Of a stretch of DNA of 50,709 nt, positions 10,101 through 18,919 are shown piece by piece (the stretch's first letter is position 1; every line of letters starts with the position of its first letter). Below the pieces are notes generated by a model, which worked only from the letters and a program-made list of their open reading frames with translations, was not told the DNA's origin and made no database searches. Both the position numbers and the translations under genes were made by a program. This DNA comes from Rhizobiaceae bacterium (lineage in GTDB: Bacteria; Pseudomonadota; Alphaproteobacteria; Rhizobiales; Rhizobiaceae). The DNA lies in NCBI GenBank assembly GCA_019635715.1, contig JAHBYY010000028.1, positions 1 through 50,709 of the forward strand, given 5' to 3'.

Positions 10101-11014
10101 GCCTGGGCGGCGACGACACCTATCGCGTCTACAACAGCGGCGACACGATCGTCGAAGGCAAGAGCGAGGGCGCCAACGACACGGTGCTGGCCAATGTCAG
10201 CTTCGACCTGCTCGAAAACGTCTTCATCGAGACTTTTGGCGCGCTGAACCAGAAATCGACGGCAGCCATCAACCTCTACGGCAACCGGCTGGCCCAGGAA
10301 ATCACCGGCAATGCCGGCAAGAACATCATCTCGGACGGCGGCAAGGGCGCCGCCGACGTGCTCAAGGGCCTTGGCGGCAACGACACCTACAAGATCTACA
10401 ATACCGGCACCGTCGTCGTCGAAGGCGCCGGCCAGGGTTTGAAGGACACGGTGCAGGCCGCGGTCAGCTACACGCTGAAGGCGGGCGTCGAGGTCGAGGT
10501 GCTGACCACCACCAGCGCTTCGGGCAAGTCCGCCATCTCGCTCTACGGCAACGAGCTCGGCCAGACGATCACCGGCAACAAGGGCGCCAATGCGCTGCGC
10601 GGCTATGACGGCGACGACACGATCAACGGCGGCGACGGCGCCGACAAGATCTCGGGCGGTCTCGGCAACGACACGCTGGCCGGCAATGCCGGCGCCGACA
10701 CCTACTATTTCAGCTACGCGCTGGACGAGGCGACCAATGTCGACACGATCAAGGGTTTTTCCTCGATCGACCTGATCTCGCTCAACGCGTCGATCTTCAC
10801 GCAGGCGGGGCCGGCCGGTGCACTGGCAGCCAGCGCCTTCCGGGCCAACACCACCGGCAAAGCCGGCGACGCCAGCGACCGCATCATCTGGGAAACCGAT
10901 ACCGGCAAGCTCTACTACGATCCCGACGGCACGGGCGCGGCCGCCGGCACGACCTTCGCGATCATCACCGGCAATACCGGTCCGATCAACGCCGGCGACT
11001 TCGTCATCGCATGA
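7115..11014 (+). CDS. RTX calcium-binding protein 2, type I secretion substrate
   Basis: Predicted secreted protein of 1299 aa. ATG at 7115 follows GGAGA at good spacing. Residues 1 to about 390 contain repeated blades of the form ITVLASGHFLVVW, VTALPGGGFTIVY and LADGSFIVAW, consistent with a beta-propeller. RTX motifs start near 395 (GDDVF, GHDGHDT, GGKGDDT). More diverged relatives of the 89-aa module lie at about 520-785, then four close copies at 785-1140, then the 160-aa tail, nearly identical to that of RTX protein 1 and ending DFVIA. About 110-145 bp after the stop, sequence matching the trailer of RTX gene 1 (GTGACGGCCCGCCC) shows the duplication reached past the gene. No enzyme domain is recognised; a surface or biofilm role is a guess. 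Confidence 0.87.
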   Translation: MPDTPVTWLDDFVANLETTGVQNDPSITVLASGHFLVVWTDFDNTGVGAPAGTDIVGRVFDSLGVPVTDDIRLNTATLADQFNVEVTALPGGGFTIVYDRANVFNDLILDTYDYEPGVGVSYVGGGDLYSAAGSDNPIHPVIAANSDTDALAAYHMIFADGTEQIFLRPYNPSTNTFGAADDVFFGASGAGEDLEGPEIVALGEGRYALAVINRNAGTDVVNLLIREANGAVAIHTIDSGFESTDVALAALTTGQIVVAYSDAKGSGDIVYAVVNNNGSIYGPLVITPNAQVDPAVVGLADGSFIVAWLDATTGEIRGAHRYMDDNGPFAIELDFIIDDTGGAGISGIKLTAFADGRFAVTWEAGGDIRTKIMDTRDVVNGSPVYTPDRQQIGTIGDDVFTADLDADQVFGHDGHDTITENGFPKQYFGGKGDDTLLVNSAIDTDLHDGGDGTDTIDWSGSSAAGGTFNLAAGTATAGGFTEKMTGFENLNGTNNGDIIVGGIGVNILNGNAGDDTIRGEGDVDTVNGGAGNDTIIVSGSDFADNVDGGTDTDLYQFDFNDLQVAIDLEAQTLNVVLPGFGLWGSPVTVANVENVTGGALGDTILGDGFANVLKGRGGADTLKGGGGGDTLDGGEGADEMTGGLDDDTYFVDTNGDVVVEGATEGTADHVKASVSYNLLDGVHVEFLSTTDEFATTKIDLTGNEFSQFVVGNHGENTLDGRGGGDILLGNGGDDTYIVNSSNDVIQETDAGGANDQVLAKVSFDLLEGVHIETFSAFDAGSADAINLYGNTLAQTITGNAGANLISDGGKGGPDVLKGLGGDDTYRVYNSGDTIVEGVDEGANDTVLANVSFDLLEGVHIETFGALNQKSTAAINLSGNALAQQITGNAGKNIISDGGKGAADVLKGLAGDDTYRVYNSGTVVVEGAAEGASDTVLANVSFDLLEGVHIETFGALNQKSTAAINLYGNTLKQTITGNAGANLISDGGKGAADVLKGLGGDDTYRVYNSGDTIVEGKSEGANDTVLANVSFDLLENVFIETFGALNQKSTAAINLYGNRLAQEITGNAGKNIISDGGKGAADVLKGLGGNDTYKIYNTGTVVVEGAGQGLKDTVQAAVSYTLKAGVEVEVLTTTSASGKSAISLYGNELGQTITGNKGANALRGYDGDDTINGGDGADKISGGLGNDTLAGNAGADTYYFSYALDEATNVDTIKGFSSIDLISLNASIFTQAGPAGALAASAFRANTTGKAGDASDRIIWETDTGKLYYDPDGTGAAAGTTFAIITGNTGPINAGDFVIA
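9467..10534 (+). repeat. Four tandem 267-bp (89-aa) modules in RTX gene 2
   Basis: Module starts at 9467, 9734, 10001 and 10268, ending at 10534, give exactly 4 x 267 bp with no indel. Copies differ at a few residues, for example TLAQT, ALAQQ, TLKQT and RLAQE after the INLYGN-like start. They are long and similar enough for unequal recombination or gene conversion with RTX genes 1 and 3. Confidence 0.88.
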
Positions 11015-11420
11015 GCCGTCACCGTAGCCAGGCTGCGCGGCTGGACCGCGAGCATTCCGGATCGGGGCGTTCCATCGTCTTGCCTGCGAGGGGAACCAGG
11101 GTCGAGTTGCGCCTGGAAAACCGTGACGGCCCGCCCCGGCCGGTGGCCGCGCCCATCCTCCACATGAGGGCCCGCCAAGATTGCGGGCGACGGTCGCCTC
11201 GCCATGATCTCCCCGCCGAGGCGGTTGCACCGTCTTCTTCGAAGAGCGCGAAGAACATCGCGGCCAACGTCAAATTAACACCATTGCCAGAAGCGGGCGC
11301 TTCTATAGAACATTGCTTCCGGCGGACGCAACTCAGGCCGGCGGGTACTTGCGGTCCAAGCAAGGCCGGCAGTTCCGGTGTGCGCGTCCTTTCGATCGAC
11401 GGTGCTTTGGAGGGAAAGTA
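11015..11420. other. Intergenic region between RTX genes 2 and 3
   Basis: This 406-bp gap carries a short trailer related to that of RTX gene 1 (from 11123) and no credible gene. A near-perfect 14-bp palindrome, GAAGCGGGCGCTTC, lies at 11290-11303, followed by TATAGAA; it may mark a promoter or operator for RTX gene 3. The TTTCGGmCAAA direct repeats of genes 1 and 2 are absent, so gene 3 is probably regulated differently. Confidence 0.4.
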
Positions 11421-14400
11421 ATGGCGATCAATGTCAAACTCGTCGATTCCGAAGGTTTCGAGTGGGATTTTCTCTCCGGACTTGATCCCGCCGCGTCGTT
11501 CGGGAAAGGGCTCGGCGTCTTCGACGGTCAGAACGACGTGTTCGACAGCGGCCTGGTCGTCAGCGTCGGCGGCAACGGCGTCGATCCCCAGACCCATTCG
11601 CTCGACTTCGGCGGCCGGGAGATCAACACCATTCCCGTCATCGTGCAGGCCGGTATCGCCGCGACGCGATCGATCCTCGTCTCGGATGCCTCGATCTCGC
11701 CCGTCGGTTTCGCCCGCTTCCTCGACAGCTTCACCAATACGAGCAAGACGGACCAGACCATCACCGTCACCATGTCCAGCAATTCCGGCGCGGACCAGGC
11801 GACCGCGATCCAGGCGTCGAGCAGCGGCGATACGCTGCTGACGGCCGCCGATGTCGGCTTCGTCGTCGACGACGCCAATACTACGGGTGCGGATACGTCG
11901 GTCGGCTTTGCCTATGGCGACGGCAACATGCTGCTGCCGTCGAGCGCGACGATCACGAACGGCGATCTTATCACCGTCCAGCACACTTTCACGCTGAAGG
12001 CGGGCGAGACCAAGAGCCTGCTCAGCTTCGCGGTGCAGAACAACACGGCGGCCTCCTCGATCGCCGATTACACCAAGTTCACGCGGTCGCTAAACGATAT
12101 GCGCGCCGACAACTATCTCGCCGGCCTCAGCGAGAAGGAGATCAGCCAGATCCAGAACTACGCGTATATCGGCGGCCCGTTCGGCACCGGGCCGCTCGGC
12201 CTGACTCACCTGACCGACGGCGAGGGCAACCGCTGGGGCGTCAACAACAACCGCATGGGCGTGCAGACGCTGGACAGCGACGTGCTGCGGGATCTCAACC
12301 CGGGCGCGGTGCTGCTCCAGAACCTCATGACCAACGGGACGATGACGATCGCCGAGGACGGGCAGGAGGCGACCTACACCGGCAGCTTCCTATTGCGAGA
12401 CGGCGCCTATTCGGTGATGGCCTCTCCGGAGGAGGGCTTCATCCGGGTGATGCTGCGCATCGACTACAGAAACCCGTTCGAGAGCGGAAGCTTCGGGGGC
12501 GTCTACGGCCTCCAGGCTCTCCTGGCCAGCGCGCAGACCCTGGTCGCCGACCGCAACGTCGACGGCAGCGAGGGCAACGGCGTGCTGGGCCTCGGCGACG
12601 GCGGCGTCGTCATCGACGACAGCGTCTCCGGCAGCGGCGGCACGCGCCCGGCGCTCACCCTCGTATTCGGCGACACCTCGAAGATCGACGCCCAGGCCGA
12701 CAACGACACCGAGGAGCAGGTCTCGCTCACCGGCAATACATTCTCCGCGACGGACGGCCCACAGATGCTTCCGAATCCCGGAGACACGTTCGGCCTGCTC
12801 TATTTCGTCGCCGTGAACGACAACGGCCTCGACGCGATCGCCGACCTCGATCGGCTGATCCGGCCGGACTACAAGGCGCTGGCCGGCCTTTCCGCCTTCG
12901 AGGTTTCCAAGATCAGGAACTTCAACCTGACGGAGTCCGACCGCCTGCTGACCACGGACGGCAATGGCGACGACAACACGCTCCAGGGCGACTACTGGGG
13001 CGACCTGATGAACGGCGGCGACGGCGACGACACGCTGTCCGGCCTCGGTTCCGACGACGTGCTCAACGGCAACGACGGCAACGACATCCTGCTCGGCGGC
13101 ATCAGCAACGACCGCCTGTTCGGCGGCTTCGGCAACGACCGTCTCGACGGCGGCACAGGCGACGATCTGATGCAGGGCGACCAGGGCGACGACACCTTCA
13201 TCGTCGACAGCGCCGGAGACAGGATCATCGACGCGCCCGGCCAGGGCACGCTCGACTGGGTCAAGACATCCGTCAGCTACGATCTGCGAAACGCCAAGGG
13301 CGGCGGCGATCCGCTCGAGATCGAAAAGCTCAGCACCAGCAACGACAAGGGCACCAGCAACATCAACCTGACAGGCAATGAATTCGCGCAGACGATCATC
13401 GGCAATGACGGCAAGAACACGATCGACGGCCGGGGCGGCGGAGACCGGCTGGAGGGCCGCGGCGGCGACGACACTTATTTCGTCCACGACGCGAATGACG
13501 TGGTGATCGAGGCGGTCGGCGGGGACGACGACGTCGTCGCCGTGGCCGTGGGCGCCAGCATAACCGCCTACGCGCTCGCCGCCGGCCAGGAGATCGAGCT
13601 GCTGCAGGTGCACGCGTTCGGCGAAAACATCGCCATGGACCTTACCGGCAACGAGTTCAGCCAGAGGCTCTACGGCAGCGAGGGAAAGAACGTGCTCGAC
13701 GGCGGCGGCGGCGGCGACGTTCTGGAAGGCAATGGCGGCGACGACACCTACATCGTCAATTCCATCAATGACGTGATCGTGGAAACGAGTACCGGGGGCG
13801 CCAACGACACGGTGCTGACCAAGGTCACCTTCGATCTCCTGGAAGGCGTCTACATCGAGACCTTCAGCGCCTTCGACGCGAAGTCGATCGGCGCCATCAA
13901 CCTCTACGGCAACACGCTGGCGCAGCAGATCACCGGCAATGCAGGCGCCAACATCATCTCCGACGGCGGCAAGGGCGCCGCCGACGTGCTCAAGGGTCTG
14001 GGCGGCGACGACACCTACCGTGTCTACAACAGCGGCGACACGATCGTCGAAGGCGTCGACGAAGGGGCCAACGATACGGTGCTGACCAATGTCAGCTTCG
14101 ACCTGCTCGAAGGCGTTTACATCGAGACTTTTGGCGCGCTGAACCAGAAATCGACGGCGTCGCTCAACCTCTATGGCAACACGCTGGCCCAGGAAATCAC
14201 CGGCAATGCCGGCAAGAACATCATCTCGGACGGCGGCAAGGGCGCCGCCGACGTGCTCAAGGGTCTCGCCGGCAACGACACCTACCGCGTCTACAATGCG
14301 GGCACCGTCGTCGTCGAAGGCGCCGGCCAGGGTTTGAAGGACACGGTGCAGGCCGCGGTCAGCTACACGCTGAAGGCGGGCGTCGAGGTCGAGGTGCTGA

Positions 14401-14906
14401 CCACCACCAGCGCTTCGGGCAAGGGCGCGCTCTCGCTCTACGGCAACGAGTTCGGCCAGACGATCACCGGCAACAAGGGCGCCAATGCGCTGCGCGGCTA
14501 TGACGGCGACGACACGATCAACGGCGGCGACGGCGCCGACAAGATCTCGGGCGGTCTCGGCAACGACACGCTGGCCGGCAATGCCGGGGCGGACACCTAT
14601 TATTTCAGCTACGCGCTGGACGAGATGACCAATGTCGACACGATCAAGGGCTTTTCCGGCATCGACCTGATCAGCCTGTCATCTTCGATCTTCAGCAAGG
14701 CCGGGCCGGCCGGCAACCTGGCGGCGTCGGCCTTCGTCGCCAATGTCGACGGCAAGGCGGCCGACGCCTCGGACCGCATCATCTACGAGACCGACACCGG
14801 CATCCTGCGCTACGACCCGGACGGCACCGGCGCGGCTGCGGCGATCACCTTCGCGATCATGGACGGGTTGCCGTCGATGAATGCCGGGGACTTCGTCATC
14901 GCCTGA
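11421..14906 (+). CDS. RTX calcium-binding protein 3, type I secretion substrate
   Basis: Predicted secreted protein of 1161 aa. ATG at 11421 is chosen over upstream starts because GGAGGG precedes it and the product starts MAINVKLVDSEGF. Residues 1 to about 510 form a region unlike proteins 1 and 2, with no recognised domain; two related segments around KEISQIQNYAYIGG and FEVSKIRNFNLTE suggest an internal duplication. RTX motifs begin near 520 (GGDGDDTLSGLGSDD, GGTGDDLM), two 89-aa modules span about 826-1003, and the 159-aa tail ends DFVIA. The tail has diverged slightly from that of proteins 1 and 2. It ends 7 bp before the convergent Nudix gene. Confidence 0.86.
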   Translation: MAINVKLVDSEGFEWDFLSGLDPAASFGKGLGVFDGQNDVFDSGLVVSVGGNGVDPQTHSLDFGGREINTIPVIVQAGIAATRSILVSDASISPVGFARFLDSFTNTSKTDQTITVTMSSNSGADQATAIQASSSGDTLLTAADVGFVVDDANTTGADTSVGFAYGDGNMLLPSSATITNGDLITVQHTFTLKAGETKSLLSFAVQNNTAASSIADYTKFTRSLNDMRADNYLAGLSEKEISQIQNYAYIGGPFGTGPLGLTHLTDGEGNRWGVNNNRMGVQTLDSDVLRDLNPGAVLLQNLMTNGTMTIAEDGQEATYTGSFLLRDGAYSVMASPEEGFIRVMLRIDYRNPFESGSFGGVYGLQALLASAQTLVADRNVDGSEGNGVLGLGDGGVVIDDSVSGSGGTRPALTLVFGDTSKIDAQADNDTEEQVSLTGNTFSATDGPQMLPNPGDTFGLLYFVAVNDNGLDAIADLDRLIRPDYKALAGLSAFEVSKIRNFNLTESDRLLTTDGNGDDNTLQGDYWGDLMNGGDGDDTLSGLGSDDVLNGNDGNDILLGGISNDRLFGGFGNDRLDGGTGDDLMQGDQGDDTFIVDSAGDRIIDAPGQGTLDWVKTSVSYDLRNAKGGGDPLEIEKLSTSNDKGTSNINLTGNEFAQTIIGNDGKNTIDGRGGGDRLEGRGGDDTYFVHDANDVVIEAVGGDDDVVAVAVGASITAYALAAGQEIELLQVHAFGENIAMDLTGNEFSQRLYGSEGKNVLDGGGGGDVLEGNGGDDTYIVNSINDVIVETSTGGANDTVLTKVTFDLLEGVYIETFSAFDAKSIGAINLYGNTLAQQITGNAGANIISDGGKGAADVLKGLGGDDTYRVYNSGDTIVEGVDEGANDTVLTNVSFDLLEGVYIETFGALNQKSTASLNLYGNTLAQEITGNAGKNIISDGGKGAADVLKGLAGNDTYRVYNAGTVVVEGAGQGLKDTVQAAVSYTLKAGVEVEVLTTTSASGKGALSLYGNEFGQTITGNKGANALRGYDGDDTINGGDGADKISGGLGNDTLAGNAGADTYYFSYALDEMTNVDTIKGFSGIDLISLSSSIFSKAGPAGNLAASAFVANVDGKAADASDRIIYETDTGILRYDPDGTGAAAAITFAIMDGLPSMNAGDFVIA
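13896..14429 (+). repeat. Two tandem 267-bp (89-aa) modules in RTX gene 3
   Basis: Module starts at 13896 and 14163, ending at 14429, give 2 x 267 bp. They are highly similar to the modules in RTX genes 1 and 2. The second copy is almost the same as the last module of gene 1. Confidence 0.85.
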
Positions 14907-14913
14907 TTTTCGT

Positions 14914-15408
14914 TCAGGCGGTGCGGCCGCGCGGATTGCGTCCGAAGTTCGCGATGAGTTCGGAGAGATCGGGTTCCCGGACCAGCTTCGCCGCCTCGGC
15001 CGCCGAGAACCAGGCGCGGCGGCGCTTCTTGCGCTCCGGCCATTTGTCGCGGACCACGTCGATTTCCAGGGCGAAGACGTGGACCTGGCAGCGCTTCTCG
15101 GCCCCCGAGGAGAGCTGCTTGAAGTAAAGGTAGCGGCCGATCTCGCCCGCCGACACGGCGCCCGAAACGCCCGCTTCCTCGTTGGCCTCGCGCGCCGCGG
15201 CGGCGCCGAGCGCCTCATTGCCCTCCGGCCAACCCTTCGGGATGACCCAGCGGCCGGTATCGCGGCTGGTGATCAGCATCACCTCGACGCCGCCGCCGCT
15301 GCGGCGCCACGGCAGGGCGGCGACCTGTATCCGGCACGCCTTGGCCCCGAGGAACCGCCGCAGGCGGTCCAGGACATGGTTGCGTGTCGTGTCACCGGTC
15401 AGGGTCAC
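14914..15408 (-). CDS. Nudix hydrolase
   Basis: Cytoplasmic pyrophosphohydrolase of 164 aa acting on a nucleoside diphosphate linked to some other group. The Nudix box is complete, G59-x5-E65-x7-R73-E74-x2-E77-E78-x-G80, and lies in GWPEGNEALGAAAAREANEE. The length and the ending are typical of small bacterial members resembling diadenosine polyphosphate hydrolases. The start is GTG at 15408; no clear ribosome site is seen, so it may be off by a few codons. A TTGACA hexamer on the minus strand at about 15486-15491 is a possible -35 element. The substrate cannot be told from sequence. Confidence 0.9.
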   Translation of the reverse strand: MTLTGDTTRNHVLDRLRRFLGAKACRIQVAALPWRRSGGGVEVMLITSRDTGRWVIPKGWPEGNEALGAAAAREANEEAGVSGAVSAGEIGRYLYFKQLSSGAEKRCQVHVFALEIDVVRDKWPERKKRRRAWFSAAEAAKLVREPDLSELIANFGRNPRGRTA

Positions 15409-15456
15409 CGCCTGCGAGCCGCCTTGGAATCGTTTGCCGACTTACCAAATCTTAGG

Positions 15457-15472
15457 GTTAATCATGGGTAAC
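15457..15472. promoter_or_regulatory. Dyad GTTA-N8-TAAC upstream of the Nudix gene
   Basis: GTTAATCATGGGTAAC is an interrupted dyad and also resembles a CtrA site (TTAA-N7-TTAA) with one mismatch. It lies between flanking AAATCTTA and TAAGATTT arms, in the only AT-rich stretch before the Nudix gene. An operator is plausible but unproven. Confidence 0.25.
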
Positions 15473-15543
15473 GAAAGTTAAGATTTGTCAAATCTTCCGT
15501 GGCATCCGCGCCCCGGGGCGACCTGCGCGGCAGATGCGCAGCG

Positions 15544-16041
15544 TCAGCCGACGTGATCGTCGGCGATCGGCTTCTGGTAGGTGAAGCCCATGTCCCATGG
15601 GAAATAGATCCACGTATCCTGCGACACCTCGGTGACGAAGGTGTCGACCAGCGGACGGCCTTTCGGCTTGGCGTAGACGGTGGCGAAATGCGCCTTCGGC
15701 ATCATCTTGCGCACGACGGCGGCGGTCTTTCCGGTATCCGTCAGGTCGTCGACGATCAGCACGCCGACGCCGTCGTCGGCGAGCAGGCCGGGGGTGATCT
15801 CCTTGAGGACGGCGAGTTCCCCCTGCGAGGCGTAGTCATGATAGGAGGCGACCGAGACGGTCTCGATCACCCGGATTCCGAGTTCGCGGGAAATGATGGC
15901 GGCAGGCACCAGGCCGCCGCGCGTGATGCAGACGATCGCCCGCCACTGCACGCCCGAGCCCGACAGTCTCCAGGCCAGCGCCCGGGCGTCGCGGTGGAAC
16001 TGGTCCCAGGAGACCGGGAAGGCTTTTTCGGGAAGGGACAT
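15544..16041 (-). CDS. gpt: Xanthine (guanine) phosphoribosyltransferase
   Basis: Purine salvage enzyme of 165 aa that joins xanthine or guanine to PRPP, giving XMP or GMP. The PRPP-binding loop is [13 protein letters not shown] at residues 94-106, and the N-terminal [18 protein letters not shown] segment matches type I phosphoribosyltransferases. The C-terminal [12 protein letters not shown] is characteristic of the XGPRT group. The length is close to the E. coli enzyme (152 aa). It follows the kinase gene by 41 bp on the same strand, but no functional link is evident. Confidence 0.92.
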   Translation of the reverse strand: MSLPEKAFPVSWDQFHRDARALAWRLSGSGVQWRAIVCITRGGLVPAAIISRELGIRVIETVSVASYHDYASQGELAVLKEITPGLLADDGVGVLIVDDLTDTGKTAAVVRKMMPKAHFATVYAKPKGRPLVDTFVTEVSQDTWIYFPWDMGFTYQKPIADDHVG

Positions 16042-16082
16042 GGGCGCGCATCCGCTGTCGGCGACAATCGATGCGTCTCCGA

Positions 16083-17150
16083 TTAGCGGCGAGTCGGCTG
16101 ACTTGGCAAGGGCCGGTCGGCCGGCTTCGGCGGCAAAGGCCGGCAGGCATCGTCGGGATCGTCTCCGATCGCCGACGCAGGCGCTCCGAGGCTCCAGCGC
16201 AACAGTCCCGGCAGCAGGTCGAGCGTTGCCAGCCCGTTCATCGACTGGGGGGTGACCCGCTTCAAGACCACCGTTCCAAAGCCGCCCCGACGTTCCGCGT
16301 CCGCCTCGGCCACCTCCGCCACCGGCGTCTTCTCTTCCCAGACCATCCGGAACATGCCGTCCTCGATCGACCAGGTCACCGAAAGCGAACCGGACTCGCC
16401 GGTCAGGGCACCGTATTTGGCGGCATTGGTCGCCAGTTCGTGCAATGCCATGCCGAGATGCTGGACCGCATTCGGCTTCAGCGTCACGATCGGCCCGCGG
16501 ATCGTGATGCGGTCGTCGTGTCCGAACGGCGCCAGATGCTCGGCGATCAGCACCGAGAGGTCGGCTCCGGTCCAGTCGGAGTTCACCAGCAGGTCATGGG
16601 TCCGCGACAGCGCCATGATGCGGTCGCGCACCCGCGCCTCCACCTCGCGCGGATCGATCGTCCGCTTGACGGTCTCGCGGACCATCGACAGGATCACCGC
16701 GAACTGGTTCTTCACGCGGTGATTGACCTCCCGCATCAGCAGCCGGATGCGGCGCTCGTTGGCCTTCGTTTCACTGATGTCCCGCGCGATCTTGGAGGCC
16801 CCGACGATCGTGCCGTCCGGATCGCGGATCGGCGAAACGGTGAGCGACACCGGGACGAGGCTGCCGTCCTTGCGGCGCCGTGTCGTCTCGAAGGTGGCGA
16901 CCCGCTCGCCGGCCCGGATGCGGCGGATGATCTCCTCTTCCTCCACCTGGAGGCCGTCGGGGATGAGCATGAGGATCGACCGTCCGACCGCCTCCTCGGC
17001 GGCGTAGCCGAAAAGCCGTTCGGCGGCGCCGTTCCAGGTGCGGATGATGCTGTTCAGGTCCTTGCTGATGATGGCGTCGAACGAGGAATCGACGATCGCC
17101 GCCAGCCTGGCGTTCGTCAGATCCTCGACGCTGTGATCGCTAGACGACAT
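16083..17150 (-). CDS. PAS domain HWE-family sensor histidine kinase
   Basis: Soluble sensor kinase of 355 aa. A PAS domain with its PAC segment covers about 12-128 and probably senses a small cytoplasmic signal. The phospho-acceptor is H144 in [10 protein letters not shown], the N box is [13 protein letters not shown] (237-249), and W271-E272 in FRMVWEE supply the W and E of the HWE name. These kinases are typical of alphaproteobacteria and often feed the general stress response through PhyR-type regulators. No response regulator is adjacent, so this is an orphan. The proline-rich last 30 residues look disordered. No transmembrane segment is seen. Confidence 0.9.
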   Translation of the reverse strand: MSSSDHSVEDLTNARLAAIVDSSFDAIISKDLNSIIRTWNGAAERLFGYAAEEAVGRSILMLIPDGLQVEEEEIIRRIRAGERVATFETTRRRKDGSLVPVSLTVSPIRDPDGTIVGASKIARDISETKANERRIRLLMREVNHRVKNQFAVILSMVRETVKRTIDPREVEARVRDRIMALSRTHDLLVNSDWTGADLSVLIAEHLAPFGHDDRITIRGPIVTLKPNAVQHLGMALHELATNAAKYGALTGESGSLSVTWSIEDGMFRMVWEEKTPVAEVAEADAERRGGFGTVVLKRVTPQSMNGLATLDLLPGLLRWSLGAPASAIGDDPDDACRPLPPKPADRPLPSQPTRR

Positions 17151-17283
17151 GATTCAGTCCGGGGGCGCGGCCATGGGGCGCAAAACCCCTTGCGTGACGA
17201 TGCGCGTCGGTGCCGCCCGACCTTTCTGTTTTCGGAATGTGCGAAATGCGTTCCCCCTGGGATGGTGGTGCGACGCGGGCCGT

Positions 17284-18114
17284 TCAGCGAGACACGAAGG
17301 TTGCGATGGGCATGCTTTGAAGGACGCTGCGCGTCACGCCGCCGAACAGCAGCTCGCGCAGCCAGGAATGGCTGTAGGCGCCGAGAACGACGAGGTCTGC
17401 TCCGGTCTCGGCGACCCGGCCCTGGACGATCTCGTCGACTGAACTGCCACCGGATTGCGAGGTCGTCACCGTGACGCTTGCGCCGTGGCGCGACAGCGCT
17501 CCGGCGAGCGCGGCGGCGCTTTCGGTGCTTCCCGGGTGAGCTTCGGGGTCGACCGTCAGGATCTCGACGGTCTCGGCCGCCTCGATCAGGGGCAGGGCGT
17601 CGAACGCGGCGCGGGCGGCCTCCCGGCTGCCGTTCCAGGAGACCAGCACGCGGGCAAACGTTCCGACCAGGGCACCGTCATGCGGCACCACCAGGACCGG
17701 GCGGCCCGATTCGTAGATCGCCGAGTCGAGATTTGCGCCATCGCCCGACGGCGAGTGGGGATCGCGCTGCGCCACCACCACGAGGTCGGCGCACCGTGCG
17801 AGCGACAGAGCTCCATAGGCGCTGTCGCCGGTCATGTTGCTGTGCGACTGCCACTCATGGCTTTGATCGGAACCCATGCGCGCGGCAAAGGCACCGGCGA
17901 CCGCGGCGGTGCGCTGCGCGGCCGCTTCCGTCGCCGCCTGAATGACGCCGACATCGGGAAAGCCTATCCCGCTGCTGTAGTCGACCGGCAGCGGCTCGGC
18001 ATGAATGCCGACGATGTGGGCCTGCCAGGCTGCCGCGACGGGAAGAAGGAAGTCGAGGACGCGGTCCGTCTCCTCGACGGTCTGAAGGATCACCGCGATC
18101 GTCTTGAACGTCAT
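17284..18114 (-). CDS. Universal stress protein, two UspA domains
   Basis: Cytoplasmic stress protein of 276 aa with tandem UspA folds. The start ATG at 18114 gives MTFKTIAVILQTVEETDRVL; the frame is open further upstream but that part is not protein-like. The second domain carries VVLGAYSHSWLRELLFGGVT, a version of the G-2x-G-9x-G(S/T) nucleotide-binding signature, so this half may bind ATP. The first domain is more degenerate. It lies between the CinA-like gene and the kinase gene on one strand, with gaps of about 65 and 130 bp, so co-transcription is possible. Confidence 0.9.
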   Translation of the reverse strand: MTFKTIAVILQTVEETDRVLDFLLPVAAAWQAHIVGIHAEPLPVDYSSGIGFPDVGVIQAATEAAAQRTAAVAGAFAARMGSDQSHEWQSHSNMTGDSAYGALSLARCADLVVVAQRDPHSPSGDGANLDSAIYESGRPVLVVPHDGALVGTFARVLVSWNGSREAARAAFDALPLIEAAETVEILTVDPEAHPGSTESAAALAGALSRHGASVTVTTSQSGGSSVDEIVQGRVAETGADLVVLGAYSHSWLRELLFGGVTRSVLQSMPIATFVSR

Positions 18115-18178
18115 GTCCGGACCCGCCCCAACTCGGATTTTTGAGTACAATTCCTTGCTCGGAAGATGGTTCCGTGGC

Positions 18179-18919
18179 TCAGCCGGATTTCGACAGGCCG
18201 GCGACCATGGCTTCGACCGCGCTCCGCGCCACTTCGAGAGCTTCCGGCGACCGGGACCGCACCACCAGTTCCGTCCAGAACTTCCCGTCGCCATATTTCG
18301 GATAGGAGCCGATGATCGTCTCGGGATTGGCCTTCTGGATGTCGCCGAGCGGCCCGCCGATGACACCTTCGCCATGCGGACACTGGACGGTGGCCGACAG
18401 CAGTTTCGTGCCCGTGCGCAGCGTCGGGATCACATTGTCCAGCATCGCCTGGAAGATCGACGGCACGCCGGCCATCACATGGACGTTGCCGATGACGAAC
18501 CCCGGTGCCACCGAGACGGGATTGTCGATGTGGACCGCGCCGCGCGGCATGCGCGCCATGCGCTTGCGGGCGTCGGTGAATTCCATCGCCCGCTTCGCAT
18601 AATGCGCCCCGAGGAGCGCCAGCGCCGCCGCATCGTGTTCGCAGGGCACGCCGAACGCCTTGGCGATCGAGTCCGCCGTGATGTCGTCGTGGGTCGGGCC
18701 GATGCCGCCGCTGGTGAAGACATAGGTGTAGCGCGACCGCAGCGCGTTGACGGCCGCGGCGATCTCGTCCTCCTCGTCGGGCACGATGCGCACTTCCTTC
18801 AGGTCGATGCCCACCGCCGTGAGGATATCGGCCAGGTGGCCGATGTTGCGGTCCTTGGTCCGCCCGGAGAGGATCTCGTCGCCGATGACCATCATTGCAG
18901 CGGTAACGATCTCGGACAT
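18179..18919 (-). CDS. Molybdopterin-binding domain protein, CinA N-terminal type
   Basis: Protein of 246 aa with a MoCF-biosynthesis fold, as in the N-terminal half of CinA. GDEILSG (13-19) and GGIGPTHDD (71-79) are the family's conserved loops, the latter equivalent to the nucleotide- or pterin-binding loop. It lacks the C-terminal nicotinamide-nucleotide deamidase domain of full CinA, a common form in alphaproteobacteria. ATG at 18919 follows AGGAGA at 5-nt spacing. It is divergent from wrbA. The substrate is unknown; CinA N-terminal domains are associated with ADP-ribose pyrophosphatase activity. Confidence 0.88.
   Translation of the reverse strand: MSEIVTAAMMVIGDEILSGRTKDRNIGHLADILTAVGIDLKEVRIVPDEEDEIAAAVNALRSRYTYVFTSGGIGPTHDDITADSIAKAFGVPCEHDAAALALLGAHYAKRAMEFTDARKRMARMPRGAVHIDNPVSVAPGFVIGNVHVMAGVPSIFQAMLDNVIPTLRTGTKLLSATVQCPHGEGVIGGPLGDIQKANPETIIGSYPKYGDGKFWTELVVRSRSPEALEVARSAVEAMVAGLSKSG

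Noticed and set aside
7475-11230. Minus-strand open frame of about 1250 codons opposite RTX gene 2
   Set aside because: Same cause: codon-position GC bias over tandem RTX repeats; the product is V/G/D-rich and without domains.
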